Assembly (NCBI RefSeq): GCF_000426065.1
Contig: NZ_AUEQ01000008.1
Location: forward strand, 124,001 to 188,000
Length of the DNA: 64,000 nt
Reading direction: 5' to 3'
Origin: Mycobacterium sp. URHD0025
GTDB taxonomy: Bacteria > Actinomycetota > Actinomycetes > Mycobacteriales > Mycobacteriaceae
Below the pieces are notes generated by a model, which made no database searches, had not been told where the DNA came from, and saw nothing but the letters and a program-made list of their open reading frames with translations. Shown piece after piece: positions 39,627-50,404 of this stretch. Each line of letters begins with the position of its first letter. Within the stretch, counting starts at the first letter, position 1. A program made the position numbers and the translations under genes.

Positions 39627-39675
39627 GATTTGGGTGCGTTCGGTAACGCCAGGAGTTACCGAACGCACCCAAATC
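39627..39675. terminator. Perfect 21-base hairpin after phoH2
   Basis: Arms 39627-39647 and 39655-39675 are perfectly complementary over 21 bases with a 7-base loop. It begins 10 bases after the phoH2 stop and ends 21 bases before the deacetylase start. No T-run. Probable terminator; one of several such long stems in the window. Confidence 0.7.
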
Positions 39676-39696
39676 GCAGGCCGGTAGGCTGCCGGA

Positions 39697-40581
39697 GTGG
39701 CGAGGCTACCCAAAAGTCAGGCGTGGCGGTGGACTGTCGTCGGCGTGACCGCCGCCGTGGTGGTTCTGGTGGTGGGGGTGCTCACCGGGCACATCCGCCG
39801 GGACGATCCCGATCACGTGGACTGTGCGACCGAGAAGTGCATCGCACTCACCTTCGACGACGGCCCCGGCCCGTACACCGACCGGCTCTTGCAGATCCTC
39901 AAGGACAACGACGCCAAGGCCACCTTCTTCGAGATCGGCAACAAGGTCGCCGCCAATCCCGAGGGCGCCAAGCGGGTGGTCGAGGCCGGGATGGAACTGG
40001 GCAGCCACACCTGGGAACACCCCAACATGACCACCATCCCGCCCGAGGAGATCCCCGCGCAGTTCAGCAAGGCCAGCGATGCCATCGAGGCCGCGACGGG
40101 CCAACGGCCGAAGCTGGTTCGCACGGCAGGCGGGCTGGTCAACGACCAGGTGCTGGCAGAGGCGCGCAAGCAGGGTCTGGCCGACATCAACTGGGACGTG
40201 ATCCCGTTCGACTGGGCCAACGACGCCAACACGGCGGCTACCCGCTACATGCTGATGACCCAGATCAGGCCCAATAACGTGGTGCTGTTCCACGACACCT
40301 ACTCGTCGACCGTGGACCTGGTGTACCAGTTCATCCCGGTGCTCAAGGCCAACGGCTACCACCTGGTGACGGTCAGCCACATGCTCGGTGAGCGCGAACC
40401 GGGCACCAGTTACGGCAGCCGGGAGAACGGCCCGCCAGTGCCACCGGCCGAGGCGCTCAAGGACATCCCGCCGGAGGAGATTCCGTCGCTGCCCGCGACA
40501 CCCTCACCCGCGCCGATGCCGAACTTCCCCATCACCGACATCCCCGGAGCGAACTCCGGCGGCCCCAACAACGGGGCATGA
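39697..40581 (+). CDS. Membrane-anchored polysaccharide deacetylase, carbohydrate esterase 4 family (Rv1096-like)
   Basis: A 294-residue protein with an N-terminal transmembrane anchor (residues about 12-30) and a NodB-homology domain. TFDDG supplies the catalytic base and metal Asp (54, 55); SHTWEH supplies metal His104 and His108; FDWAND and LFHD are motifs 4 and 5. Motif 3 is RTAGG (142-146) instead of the usual RxPxG. The tail is Pro-rich. M. tuberculosis Rv1096 is reported to deacetylate peptidoglycan N-acetylglucosamine. The start is GTG at 39697. Confidence 0.88.
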   Translation: MARLPKSQAWRWTVVGVTAAVVVLVVGVLTGHIRRDDPDHVDCATEKCIALTFDDGPGPYTDRLLQILKDNDAKATFFEIGNKVAANPEGAKRVVEAGMELGSHTWEHPNMTTIPPEEIPAQFSKASDAIEAATGQRPKLVRTAGGLVNDQVLAEARKQGLADINWDVIPFDWANDANTAATRYMLMTQIRPNNVVLFHDTYSSTVDLVYQFIPVLKANGYHLVTVSHMLGEREPGTSYGSRENGPPVPPAEALKDIPPEEIPSLPATPSPAPMPNFPITDIPGANSGGPNNGA

Positions 40582-40610
40582 GACGCGTGTGAGACGCACA
40601 TCGCGCCGGT

Positions 40611-40630
40611 TTGAGGACCAAAGACCCTAA
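40611..40630 (+). promoter_or_regulatory. DosR/DevR box upstream of the nitroreductase-usp-devR unit
   Basis: TTGAGGACCAAAGACCCTAA matches the DosR consensus TTSGGGACTWWAGTCCCSAA at 16 of 20 positions, including both GAC/CCC cores. It ends 32 bases before the ATG at 40663, so it is well placed for activation by DevR, which is encoded by the third gene of this unit. Confidence 0.75.
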
Positions 40631-40662
40631 CCGGCGGGCTCGGTCGCGACGAGGCTTGAAGC

Positions 40663-41646
40663 ATGCCTCACACGATGTTCGATACAGCGACCCTCACCCG
40701 TGCGGTGCAGTTGGCATCGCGGGCACCTTCACTGCACAACACCCAACCGTGGCGGCTGGTGGTCCAAGGTGATTGCCTGCAGCTGCATCTCGATCCCAAT
40801 CGGGTGGTGACGGCGACCGACCGGTCGTCGCGTGAAGCGATCATCAGCTGCGGTGTGCTGCTGGACCACCTGCGGGTCGCCATGGCCGCGGCCGGCTGGG
40901 CCACTGCCGTCGATCGCTTCCCCAACCCGAACGACCTCGATCATCTGGCGACGCTTCAGTTTTCGCCGATGGACTTCGTCACGGATGCGCACTGCCGGAG
41001 GGCCGATGCGATCCTGGCCCGGCGCACCGACCGCCTGCCGATGACGGGGTACGTGGACTGGGATTCCTTCGAAACGTTGTTGCGGGCGCGGATGCCCGAC
41101 AGCCCCGTACATCTGGACGTGGTGGCCGAGGACATGCGCGACGTCGTGGCAGAGGCTGCGGAGCTGACCGAGTCGCTGCGTCTCTACGATTCCGCCTACC
41201 ACGCCGAACTGGCTTGGTGGACAACACCGTTCGCGACCGAAGATGGCATCCCGCAGAGCTCCCTGGTGTCGGCCGCCGAAAGTGAGCGGGTGGCGGTGGC
41301 GCGCACATTCCCGGTCACCGCACACACCGATCGGCGTCCCACCGTCCGCGACGATTCGGCCACCCTGGTCGTACTCTCCACCGACGGGTACAGCCGCGCA
41401 GACGCCTTCGATGCGGGCGAGGCCCTCTCGGCGCTGCTGTTGGAGTGCACGCTCTCGGGTCTGAGCACCTGCCCGGTGAGCCACGTGACCGAGTTGCACG
41501 CCAGCCGCGACATCATCGCAAGCCTGATCGACCGCGACGCCTGCCCGCAACTGCTGGTACGGATCGGCATCGCCCCGACGATCACCGACGCACCGCCGCC
41601 CACGCCGCGCCGGCCCGTCGACGCCATCCTGACCTTCGAATCCTGA
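40663..41646 (+). CDS. Acg-type nitroreductase family protein
   Basis: A 327-residue protein of the Acg subfamily of FMN nitroreductases, typical of DosR regulons. The N-terminus APSLHNTQPW is the family signature near the FMN site; ARRTDRLPM and the C-terminal GLSTCPVSHVTE follow. M. tuberculosis Acg (Rv2032) binds FMN and is thought to sequester it rather than reduce nitro compounds. The gene lies behind a DosR box and ahead of a universal stress protein and devR. An ATG at 40675 is an alternative start. Confidence 0.83.
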   Translation: MPHTMFDTATLTRAVQLASRAPSLHNTQPWRLVVQGDCLQLHLDPNRVVTATDRSSREAIISCGVLLDHLRVAMAAAGWATAVDRFPNPNDLDHLATLQFSPMDFVTDAHCRRADAILARRTDRLPMTGYVDWDSFETLLRARMPDSPVHLDVVAEDMRDVVAEAAELTESLRLYDSAYHAELAWWTTPFATEDGIPQSSLVSAAESERVAVARTFPVTAHTDRRPTVRDDSATLVVLSTDGYSRADAFDAGEALSALLLECTLSGLSTCPVSHVTELHASRDIIASLIDRDACPQLLVRIGIAPTITDAPPPTPRRPVDAILTFES

Positions 41647-41662
41647 GACCCCGGAATAGGAG

Positions 41663-42115
41663 ATGACCGTGACCGACACCCTGATCGACCCTGCCGCCGC
41701 CACCATCACCGCGACCGCCGCCGTCGTGGTCGAGGCCGATGGCCGCACCACGAGCAATGACGCGCTGCACACCGCGATCGAGGAGGCCGTTCGGCGCGGC
41801 GCGCCGCTGCGGGTGCTGACCACGTGGGGAGCCCGGCACCGCGAGATGTACGACGCGAGTGCCGTCGCCGAGCGCGACCGGCTGTCTCAGGCGCAGCTGG
41901 AGCGCCGGCTGGCCCGCGCGCTGAAGCGATCCCCGGATCTCGAGGTGGAGAGCATCGACGGCTATACCGGCGCTGCGGAATACCTGGCGGCACATCCGGC
42001 GTCGGCTCAGGTGCTCGTGCTCGGCGCCGACCATCCGGATTCGGCTGCGTTGCGGACGGCGTTGGCGAGCACCGGTTGTGCAGTGCTCACTTGCGATCGG
42101 CGCCACCGGTTGTGA
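41663..42115 (+). CDS. Universal stress protein family member
   Basis: A 150-residue single USP domain starting with a beta strand ([13 protein letters not shown]), then helix and strand repeats. The usual ATP-binding GxxGxxxxxS(S/T)xxxL segment is replaced here by [17 protein letters not shown], so ATP binding is doubtful. The gene is 16 bases after the nitroreductase gene and 10 bases before devR, clearly one operon. USPs of DosR regulons accumulate in hypoxic, non-growing cells. Confidence 0.75.
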   Translation: MTVTDTLIDPAAATITATAAVVVEADGRTTSNDALHTAIEEAVRRGAPLRVLTTWGARHREMYDASAVAERDRLSQAQLERRLARALKRSPDLEVESIDGYTGAAEYLAAHPASAQVLVLGADHPDSAALRTALASTGCAVLTCDRRHRL

Positions 42116-42125
42116 GACTCGGGTA

Positions 42126-42767
42126 ATGATCAGAGTTTTTCTGGTCGACGACCATGAGGTGGTTCGCCGCGGGCTGATCGACCTGCTCAGCGCCGACCCT
42201 GAGCTGGACGTGATCGGCGAGGCCGACTCGGTGGCACAGGCGCTGGCCCGGGTGCCCGCGCTGGCACCCGACGTCGCGGTGCTCGATGTGCGCCTGCCCG
42301 ACGGCAACGGCATCGAGCTGTGCCGAGATCTGTTGTCGCGCATGCCCGATCTGCGCTGCCTGATGTTGACCTCGTTCACCTCCGACGAAGCCATGCTGGA
42401 TGCCATCTTGGCGGGTGCCAGCGGCTACGTGGTCAAGGACATCAAGGGCATGGAACTGGCCCAGGCGATCAAGGACGTCGGCGCGGGGAAGTCGCTGCTG
42501 GACAACCGCGCCGCCACCGCACTGATGGCCAAACTGCGCGGCGACGCCGAGCGTTCCGATCCGCTGGCCGGGCTGACCCAACAGGAGCGGGTGCTGCTGG
42601 ATCTGCTGGGGGAGGGCCTGACCAACCGGCAGATCGCGGCCCGGATGTTCCTCGCCGAGAAGACCGTCAAGAACTACGTGTCGCGGTTACTCGCCAAGCT
42701 GGGCATGGAACGCCGCACGCAGGCCGCGGTGTTCGCGTCCACACTGGACCGCCGTAATCATGATTGA
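42126..42767 (+). CDS. devR: DevR/DosR response regulator
   Basis: A 213-residue NarL-family regulator very similar to M. tuberculosis DevR. The receiver domain has Asp8-Asp9, the phosphorylated Asp54 (LDVRLPDG) and Lys104 ([10 protein letters not shown]). The LuxR-type DNA-binding domain (about 145-210) reads [25 protein letters not shown]. It activates hypoxia and nitric-oxide genes through the palindromes seen at 40611 and 42770. The ATG at 42126 gives [11 protein letters not shown]; earlier in-frame starts lie inside the USP gene. Confidence 0.95.
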   Translation: MIRVFLVDDHEVVRRGLIDLLSADPELDVIGEADSVAQALARVPALAPDVAVLDVRLPDGNGIELCRDLLSRMPDLRCLMLTSFTSDEAMLDAILAGASGYVVKDIKGMELAQAIKDVGAGKSLLDNRAATALMAKLRGDAERSDPLAGLTQQERVLLDLLGEGLTNRQIAARMFLAEKTVKNYVSRLLAKLGMERRTQAAVFASTLDRRNHD

Positions 42768-42769
42768 TG

Positions 42770-42789
42770 CCAGGGACTTTGGTCCCCGA
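42770..42789 (+). promoter_or_regulatory. DosR/DevR box upstream of the FMN-protein-devS unit
   Basis: CCAGGGACTTTGGTCCCCGA contains both complete consensus half-sites GGGAC and GTCCC with the correct 4-base spacing (15 of 20 positions overall). It starts 3 bases after the devR stop and ends 56 bases before the next start, suggesting a separate DevR-activated promoter for the FMN protein and devS. Confidence 0.78.
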
Positions 42790-42845
42790 CAAAAGGGCAT
42801 TTCTCCCATGTCGGCGCGATCTCCTCGGTAGCTAATCTCGCGGCT

Positions 42846-43304
42846 ATGAGTCTTGATGTGATCACCGTCCCGGGAGCCGAATTGTCAACGCGCGGTGAGC
42901 CGGTCACGATTCTCTCCGAGACGGAGTGCTGGCGGTTGTTGGGAAGCGTGACGCTCGGCAGGATCGTCACCACCGTGGACAACGAGGCGAACATCTTTCC
43001 GGTCAACTTCGCGGTGCAGGACCGCACCGTCCTGTTCCGGACCGCGGAAGGAACGAAACTGATCAGCGCGGCAATCAATCGCCGTGTGTTGTTCGAGGTA
43101 GACGATCACAACGCAGCCGAAGGCTGGAGCGTGATCGTGCAAGGGGTCGCGCAGACCCTGCGCACGGACGAGGAGATCGAAGGAGCCGAGCGGGCGCAGC
43201 TACTGCCGTGGACGGCGATGGCGAAACCGCATTGGGTGCGGGTGACCTCGCTCCGCGTCACCGGCCGCCGATTCCGGTTCGGCCCCGAGCCGGCCGCCGG
43301 GTGA
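42846..43304 (+). CDS. Pyridoxamine 5'-phosphate oxidase-like FMN-binding protein
   Basis: A 152-residue split-barrel protein starting MSLDVITVPGAELS. The central block LGSVTLGRIVTTVDNEANIFPVNFAVQDRTV is typical of small flavin-binding PNPOx-like proteins found in DosR regulons. It may reduce a cofactor such as F420 or bind haem or FMN; the reaction is unknown. It follows a DosR box and precedes devS by 42 bases, so it is very likely hypoxia-induced. Confidence 0.83.
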   Translation: MSLDVITVPGAELSTRGEPVTILSETECWRLLGSVTLGRIVTTVDNEANIFPVNFAVQDRTVLFRTAEGTKLISAAINRRVLFEVDDHNAAEGWSVIVQGVAQTLRTDEEIEGAERAQLLPWTAMAKPHWVRVTSLRVTGRRFRFGPEPAAG

Positions 43305-45068
<1,764 letters not shown>

Positions 45069-45078
45069 CGTTTGCCTG

Positions 45079-45138
45079 GCGAGCAGACAGAAAACTGCCC
45101 ATCTTCCGAAGAAAATGGGCAGTTTTCTGTCTGCTCGC
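45079..45138. terminator. Perfect 24-base hairpin between convergent devS and fumC
   Basis: Arms 45079-45102 and 45115-45138 are perfectly complementary over 24 bases with a 12-base loop, itself containing CTTC/GAAG. It lies exactly between two convergent genes (stops at 45068 and 45155). Probable bidirectional terminator. Confidence 0.78.
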
Positions 45139-45154
45139 GCAGAGAAGGTGAGGG

Positions 45155-46570
45155 CTAGTCGCCCGGCTTGACCTTCGCCATGGCGAGCACGTCGAGGCGC
45201 TTGTCCAGCTCGGCCTCGCTCAGCTTGTCGCCGATCAGGCCGCGGTCGATCACGGTCTGGCGGATGGTCTTCTTCTCCTTGAGTGCCTGCTTGGCGACCT
45301 TCGCGGCCTCCTCGTAGCCGATCGCGGAGTTCAGCGGCGTCACGATCGACGGCGACGACTCGGCAAGGGTGCGCAGGTGCTCCTCGTTGGCCACCAGGCC
45401 GTCGATGCACTTCTCGGCGAACAACCGGGACACATTGCTCAGCAGGGTGAACGACTCCAGCACGTTGCGGGCCATCATCGGGATGTAGACGTTGAGCTCG
45501 AACGCACCCGACAGGCCGCCGACGGTGACGGCGGCGTCGTTGCCGATGACCTGTGCGGCCACCTGGGTAACCGCCTCGGGCAGAACGGGGTTGACCTTGC
45601 CCGGCATGATCGAGCTGCCCGGCTGCAGGTCCGGCAGCTGGATCTCGCCCAGGCCGGTCAGCGGGCCCGAGCCCATCCAGCGCACATCGTTGGCGATCTT
45701 GGTCAGCGAGGCGGCGATGGTCTTCAGCGCACCCGACGCCTCGACCAGCCCGTCGCGGGCCGCCTGAGCCTCGAATGAGTCTGCGGCGGTGCGCAATTCG
45801 GCAAGTCCGGTCTGGTTGACCAGAACCTCGACCACCTTGGCTCCGAAGCCGTCGGGAGCGTTGAGTCCGGTGCCCACCGCGGTACCGCCGATGGCGAGCT
45901 CACCGAGCCGGGGCAGCGTGGCCTTGACTCGTTCGATGCCGGCCTCGATCTGGCGGGCGTAGCCGCCGAACTCCTGGCCCAGCGTCACCGGCACCGCGTC
46001 CATCAGATGGGTGCGGCCGGACTTCACCACGGTCTTCCACTGCTTGGCCTTGGCGGCCAGCGAGGCGTGCAACACCTCGAGCGCCGGAATCAGGTGGCGC
46101 ACAGCGGCTTCGGTGGCCGCGATGTGGGTGGCCGTCGGGAACGTGTCATTGGAGCTCTGCGACATGTTCACGTCGTCGTTGGGGTGGACGGTCACGCCGT
46201 TACGCGCGGCGATCGAGGCGATCACCTCATTGGCGTTCATGTTCGAGCTGGTGCCCGAGCCGGTCTGGAACACATCGATCGGGAACTGGTCATCGTGTAG
46301 GCCGTCGGCGATCTCGCCGGCCGCGGCGATGATGGCGTCGGCCTTCTCGCCGGCCAGCAGGCCCAGGTCCTTGTTGACCTGCGCGCAGGCGGCCTTCAGC
46401 AGGCCCAACGCGCGGATCTGGGTGCGCTCCAGGCCGCGGAAGGAGATCGGGAAGTTCTCCACGGCCCGCTGGGTCTGCGCCCGCCACAGGGCGTTGACCG
46501 GCACCCGGACCTCGCCCATGGTGTCGTGCTCGATGCGGTACTCGACAGCTCCGTCGGTATCGGTGCTCAT
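45155..46570 (-). CDS. fumC: Class II fumarate hydratase
   Basis: A 471-residue class II fumarase. The superfamily signature [11 protein letters not shown] is intact, as are [14 protein letters not shown] and [17 protein letters not shown], which carry the substrate-binding and catalytic residues. It hydrates fumarate to malate in the tricarboxylic acid cycle and functions as a tetramer. It follows glpX by 18 bases on the same strand, so glpX-fumC form an operon. Equals Rv1098c. Confidence 0.95.
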   Translation of the reverse strand: MSTDTDGAVEYRIEHDTMGEVRVPVNALWRAQTQRAVENFPISFRGLERTQIRALGLLKAACAQVNKDLGLLAGEKADAIIAAAGEIADGLHDDQFPIDVFQTGSGTSSNMNANEVIASIAARNGVTVHPNDDVNMSQSSNDTFPTATHIAATEAAVRHLIPALEVLHASLAAKAKQWKTVVKSGRTHLMDAVPVTLGQEFGGYARQIEAGIERVKATLPRLGELAIGGTAVGTGLNAPDGFGAKVVEVLVNQTGLAELRTAADSFEAQAARDGLVEASGALKTIAASLTKIANDVRWMGSGPLTGLGEIQLPDLQPGSSIMPGKVNPVLPEAVTQVAAQVIGNDAAVTVGGLSGAFELNVYIPMMARNVLESFTLLSNVSRLFAEKCIDGLVANEEHLRTLAESSPSIVTPLNSAIGYEEAAKVAKQALKEKKTIRQTVIDRGLIGDKLSEAELDKRLDVLAMAKVKPGD

Positions 46571-46588
46571 GTTGCCCTTTCTGGCGGA

Positions 46589-47617
46589 TTACGGGAGCGG
46601 GTAGGCGGCGGTCTTGTCGCCGGTGAAGTCGATGGCGGAGTACTCGTTGAGTTTCGTCAGCCGGTGGTAGGCCTCGATCATCCGGACGGTGCCGGACTTG
46701 GAGCGCATCACGATGGACTGGGTGGTGCAGCCGCCGGGGTAGTACTGCACGCCCTTGAGCAGGTCACCGTCGGTGACGCCGGTCGCGCAGAAGAAGACGT
46801 TCTCACCCGAGACCAGGTCGTCCGTCGACAGCACTTGGTCCAGGTCGTAGCCGGCGTCGATGGCCTTCTGGCGTTCGGCGTCGTCGGTCGGAGCCAGCTG
46901 GGCCTGGATCGCGCCGCCCATACAGCGGATCGCGGCCGCGGCGATGATGCCCTCGGGCGTCCCGCCGATGCCGGCCAGGATGTCGGTACCGGAGTTGGGG
47001 CGGCAGGCCGAGATCGCGCCGGCGACGTCGCCGTCGGTGATCAGCCGGATGCGGGCCCCGGCGGCGCGGGCGTCCTCGATCAGCTGGGCGTGCCGCGGCC
47101 GGTCCAGGATGCACACGGTCAGATCGCTCACCGAGGCTCCACGCACCTTGGCCACCCGCCGGATGTTCTCGCCGATCGGGGCGGTGATGTCGATGGCGTC
47201 TGCACACTCGGGGCCGACGGCGATCTTGTTCATGTAGAACACGGCCGACGGGTCGAACATGGCGCCGCGCTCGGCGACCGCGAGCACCGAGATGGCGTTG
47301 GGCATACCCTTGCTCATCAGCGTGGTTCCGTCGACGGGGTCGACGGCGAAGTCGCACTCCGGTCCATCGCCGTTGCCGACCTCTTCACCGTTGAAGAGCA
47401 TCGGTGCTTCGTCTTTCTCGCCCTCGCCGATCACCACGACGCCGCGCATCGAGACCGAGTTGACCAGCTCACGCATGGCGTCGACGGCCGCCCCGTCGCC
47501 GCCTTCCTTGTCGCCGCGACCGACCCAGCGGCCTGCGGCCATGGCGCCGGCCTCGGTCACCCGGACGAGTTCGAGGGCAAGGTTGCGATCCGGGGCTTCT
47601 CCCCGCGTGGGACTCAT
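46589..47617 (-). CDS. glpX: Class II fructose-1,6-bisphosphatase GlpX
   Basis: A 342-residue phosphatase, the key enzyme of gluconeogenesis in mycobacteria, which lack class I enzymes. [12 protein letters not shown] and [16 protein letters not shown] give the metal and catalytic residues. Starts [20 protein letters not shown]. It diverges from the DUF4245 gene across 55 bases and is followed by fumC. Equals Rv1099c. Confidence 0.95.
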   Translation of the reverse strand: MSPTRGEAPDRNLALELVRVTEAGAMAAGRWVGRGDKEGGDGAAVDAMRELVNSVSMRGVVVIGEGEKDEAPMLFNGEEVGNGDGPECDFAVDPVDGTTLMSKGMPNAISVLAVAERGAMFDPSAVFYMNKIAVGPECADAIDITAPIGENIRRVAKVRGASVSDLTVCILDRPRHAQLIEDARAAGARIRLITDGDVAGAISACRPNSGTDILAGIGGTPEGIIAAAAIRCMGGAIQAQLAPTDDAERQKAIDAGYDLDQVLSTDDLVSGENVFFCATGVTDGDLLKGVQYYPGGCTTQSIVMRSKSGTVRMIEAYHRLTKLNEYSAIDFTGDKTAAYPLP

Positions 47618-47672
47618 GGCCCAGATTGTCCCAGAACCGGCTACGGCTTAGGGAGCTGGGATACTGACGAAC

Positions 47673-48311
47673 ATGTCCACTGAGCCGACCTCCCAGCCAA
47701 CCCCGGTGCCGAAGCCGGAAAAGTCGCGGTTGCTGCAGGACGGCCGGGATATGTTCTGGTCGATGGCGCCGCTGGTGGTGGCGTGCATCGTGCTCGCAGG
47801 AATGCTGGGCATGTGCTCCTTTCAGGCGGGTGGCCCCGGTGTGGGTCCGGCTCCCGAATTCGATGCTCCGGCCGCCCTGCAGGCCGACGCCGACACCCTG
47901 AAGATCCCGATCCGGATGCCCCGGCTGCCCGAGGGCTGGCAGCCCAACTCCGGCAGTCGTCACGGCATCGACGGCGGTCTGACGCTGCCCGACGGTCAGC
48001 ACGGCCGCGCGGTGTCCTCACGTATCGGCTACCTGGCGCCCACCGGGAAGTACCTGAGCCTGACCCAGAGCAACGCCGATGAGGCCGCTCTGGTGGCCTC
48101 GATCAAGCCGGATTCGTATGCGTCCGGCACTCAGGACGTCGACGGGGTGACCTGGGTGGTCTACGAGAGCAGCGACCCCGAACCGGTGTGGACGACGAAG
48201 CTGAGCGGGCCGGCGCAGGTGGCGATCACGGGCGCCGGTGGTACTGATGAGTACCGTACGCTTGCGAGTGCGACGCAGAAGCAGTCGCCGCTGCCGATCA
48301 AGAGGCCGTGA
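47673..48311 (+). CDS. DUF4245 single-pass membrane protein (Rv1100-like)
   Basis: A 212-residue protein: a Pro-rich cytosolic head, one transmembrane helix (residues about 31-48, APLVVACIVLAGMLGMC) and an extracytoplasmic DUF4245 domain. DUF4245 has no known function and is confined to Actinobacteria. The gene diverges from glpX as Rv1100 does. Confidence 0.82.
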   Translation: MSTEPTSQPTPVPKPEKSRLLQDGRDMFWSMAPLVVACIVLAGMLGMCSFQAGGPGVGPAPEFDAPAALQADADTLKIPIRMPRLPEGWQPNSGSRHGIDGGLTLPDGQHGRAVSSRIGYLAPTGKYLSLTQSNADEAALVASIKPDSYASGTQDVDGVTWVVYESSDPEPVWTTKLSGPAQVAITGAGGTDEYRTLASATQKQSPLPIKRP

Positions 48312-48322
48312 CGCACTAACGG

Positions 48323-49138
48323 ATGGAGCCCGTGTTGTCGTCGCCAGTTGCAGATCTCACGGGGTGGACAGCCACTCCTTTCACCGCCGCCGATCAGACC
48401 TACGACGTGTACCGCAAGGGCGAAGGCCCCGGCGTGGTCCTGATTCCCGAGATTCCCGGTCTGCATCCCGGTGTGCTCGCGCTCGGCAACCATCTGGTCG
48501 ACAACGGTTTCACCGTCGCGGCCCCGTCGCTGTTCGGCACCCCCGGCGCGGCGGCTGTCCGTCCGGGTGCCATCCCGGTCATGGTGAAAGCCTGCGTGAC
48601 ACGGGAGTTTTCGGCATTCGCGACCAATGCGGATCGGCCCGTCGCGCATTATCTGCGGGCGCTGGCCCGCGACCTCAACGCCATCACACCCGGTAAGGGT
48701 GTCGGCGTCATCGGGCAGTGCTTCACGGGTGGTTTCGCGCTCGCGGCCGCGGTGGACGACAGCGTGCTGGCCCCGGTGCTGAGCCAGCCTTCGGTACCGA
48801 TTGCCCTGACGGCCGCGCAGAAACGCGATCCCGGCATGTCGGAGGCCGAGCTCAAGGTCATCGAACAGCGCGTCGCCAATGACGGCCTGTGCGCGCTGGC
48901 ACTGCGGTTCAGCCAGGACAAGCTGGCGCCGGGGGAGCGGTTCGCCACTCTCAAGGCCCGCCTCGGCGACGCGTTCGAGGTCATCGAGATCGACTCGAAG
49001 AAAGGCAACGCGCACGGCCTCTCGGCATCCGCGCATTCGGTGCTGACCGATCAGGTGCGCGAGGTCGACGGGCATCCGGCCTATGAGGCCCGCAAGCGGG
49101 TGGTGGCTTTCCTTACTGAGCGTCTGAGCGCGAATTAG
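48323..49138 (+). CDS. Dienelactone hydrolase family protein
   Basis: A 271-residue alpha/beta-hydrolase. The nucleophile is a Cys in GQCFTGG, the hallmark of dienelactone hydrolases; PEIPGL carries the Glu next to the oxyanion site and NAHGL the His. The typical reaction is opening of dienelactone in chlorocatechol breakdown, but many relatives have other substrates. It begins 11 bases after the DUF4245 gene. Its last 26 bases overlap the end of the convergent AI-2E-type transporter gene, an unusually long convergent overlap. Confidence 0.82.
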   Translation: MEPVLSSPVADLTGWTATPFTAADQTYDVYRKGEGPGVVLIPEIPGLHPGVLALGNHLVDNGFTVAAPSLFGTPGAAAVRPGAIPVMVKACVTREFSAFATNADRPVAHYLRALARDLNAITPGKGVGVIGQCFTGGFALAAAVDDSVLAPVLSQPSVPIALTAAQKRDPGMSEAELKVIEQRVANDGLCALALRFSQDKLAPGERFATLKARLGDAFEVIEIDSKKGNAHGLSASAHSVLTDQVREVDGHPAYEARKRVVAFLTERLSAN

Positions 49139-50339
49139 GCGGAGGTGCGGCTGACGGCTCAGCTTCGGCTTCGGACACGGCTCGGGGTGCGGTTTTCTCG
49201 CCCCTGAGCCGCTTCTGGATCCAGTCCCACAACCGCCGCCACGGGCGCCGGCCCGGTTCGTCGGGCTCGTCGGTTTCGAGCTCGACGCCCTTGTAGACGG
49301 CCAGGTACACGCTGACCGTGGTGACGATGATGATCATCAGCACCGGGCCGATCACCAGACCGAAGAAGCCGAACATCGAGATACCGGCGAACACCGCCAG
49401 CAGCATCAGTGCGGGGTCGAGTCGGGCCGCCTTGGGCACGAGCCACGGGCGCAGCAGGTTGTCGATGTTGGTGACCACCAACAGGTGGAACACCACCACG
49501 AAGATTCCGCCGATGATGTTGCCGAAGAACATCATTCCGATGCCGAACGGAATCGTCACGATGCCGCCGCCGAGCGGGATCACCGACAGGGCGGTCAACA
49601 GGATCGCGAAGACGAAGAACCCGTTGTGGAAGCCGGCGATGTAGATCGAGATGGCCCCGGCCACACCCTGGCAGAACGCGATCACGAACTGGCCCTTGAC
49701 TGTTCCCTTCACCATGGCGCCGGTCTTGGCCAGGTACAGGTCGGTGATCTCCTCGCCCAACGGGTTCAGCCTGCGGATCAGCGTGGCCATGTCCGCGTTG
49801 TTGACCAGCATCGAGATGAACACGTACAGGAAGATGATCGACGAGGTGATGGCGCCGACCATGCCGCCGACCGCGCCCTGCAGGATGCCCAGCAGCCATT
49901 CCCCGAGGTGCTGGGAGAGTTTGACCACGGTGTCGCGCAACGAATCTGCGGTGAGATGGATGTCCAGGAAGGGCACCCGCCCGAGCATCGAGTTGATCAG
50001 TTGCAGCGCCCGGTCACCGAGCGTGCTGATGTCGGTGTCGGCGATCCACGTGCTGACCGTATTGACGAGTTGGGTGACCTGAACGATGGCCATGAACACG
50101 ATGAGGGACACCGGGATGATCACCATGAGGATGGCGACCAACAACGTCAGCGTGGCCGACAGGCCGGTGCCGAATCGGCGTTGAAACCGTTGGTAGAGGG
50201 GGGTGAACAGGTAGGCGCCGACGGCGGCCATCACGATCAGGACGAAGAAGCTGCGCAGGAAATAGACCCCGAGCAACAGGGCGAGCACGGTGAAAACCGC
50301 CAGGGCCCGCTTCTGGGTGAGGGTGAACTCGTCTTTCAT
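49113..50339 (-). CDS. AI-2E family transporter (Rv1101c-like membrane protein)
   Basis: A 408-residue membrane protein with about eight transmembrane helices and the family hallmark regions LGGGIVTIPFGIGMMFFGN and PWLVPKAARLDPALMLL, with a charged cytosolic C-terminus. The family was named for putative autoinducer-2 export but includes general exporters and antiporters. The ATG at 50339 (MKDEFTLTQKRA) is the true start; a longer open frame that runs on to 51185 is the shadow of the neighbouring SDR gene. Equals Rv1101c. Confidence 0.88.
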   Translation of the reverse strand: MKDEFTLTQKRALAVFTVLALLLGVYFLRSFFVLIVMAAVGAYLFTPLYQRFQRRFGTGLSATLTLLVAILMVIIPVSLIVFMAIVQVTQLVNTVSTWIADTDISTLGDRALQLINSMLGRVPFLDIHLTADSLRDTVVKLSQHLGEWLLGILQGAVGGMVGAITSSIIFLYVFISMLVNNADMATLIRRLNPLGEEITDLYLAKTGAMVKGTVKGQFVIAFCQGVAGAISIYIAGFHNGFFVFAILLTALSVIPLGGGIVTIPFGIGMMFFGNIIGGIFVVVFHLLVVTNIDNLLRPWLVPKAARLDPALMLLAVFAGISMFGFFGLVIGPVLMIIIVTTVSVYLAVYKGVELETDEPDEPGRRPWRRLWDWIQKRLRGEKTAPRAVSEAEAEPSAAPPPNSRSDAQ

Positions 50340-50404
50340 CTCCGACCCTTCCCGCCGTTGGGCTGACCCTATCGCCACGCCGGCGCGACGGTCGGCATTG
50401 AGCG

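Noticed and set aside
42791..42810. Second DosR box next to the one at 42770
   Set aside because: GGGCATTTCTCCC is palindrome-like but lacks both GGGAC and GTCCC and has the wrong spacing.
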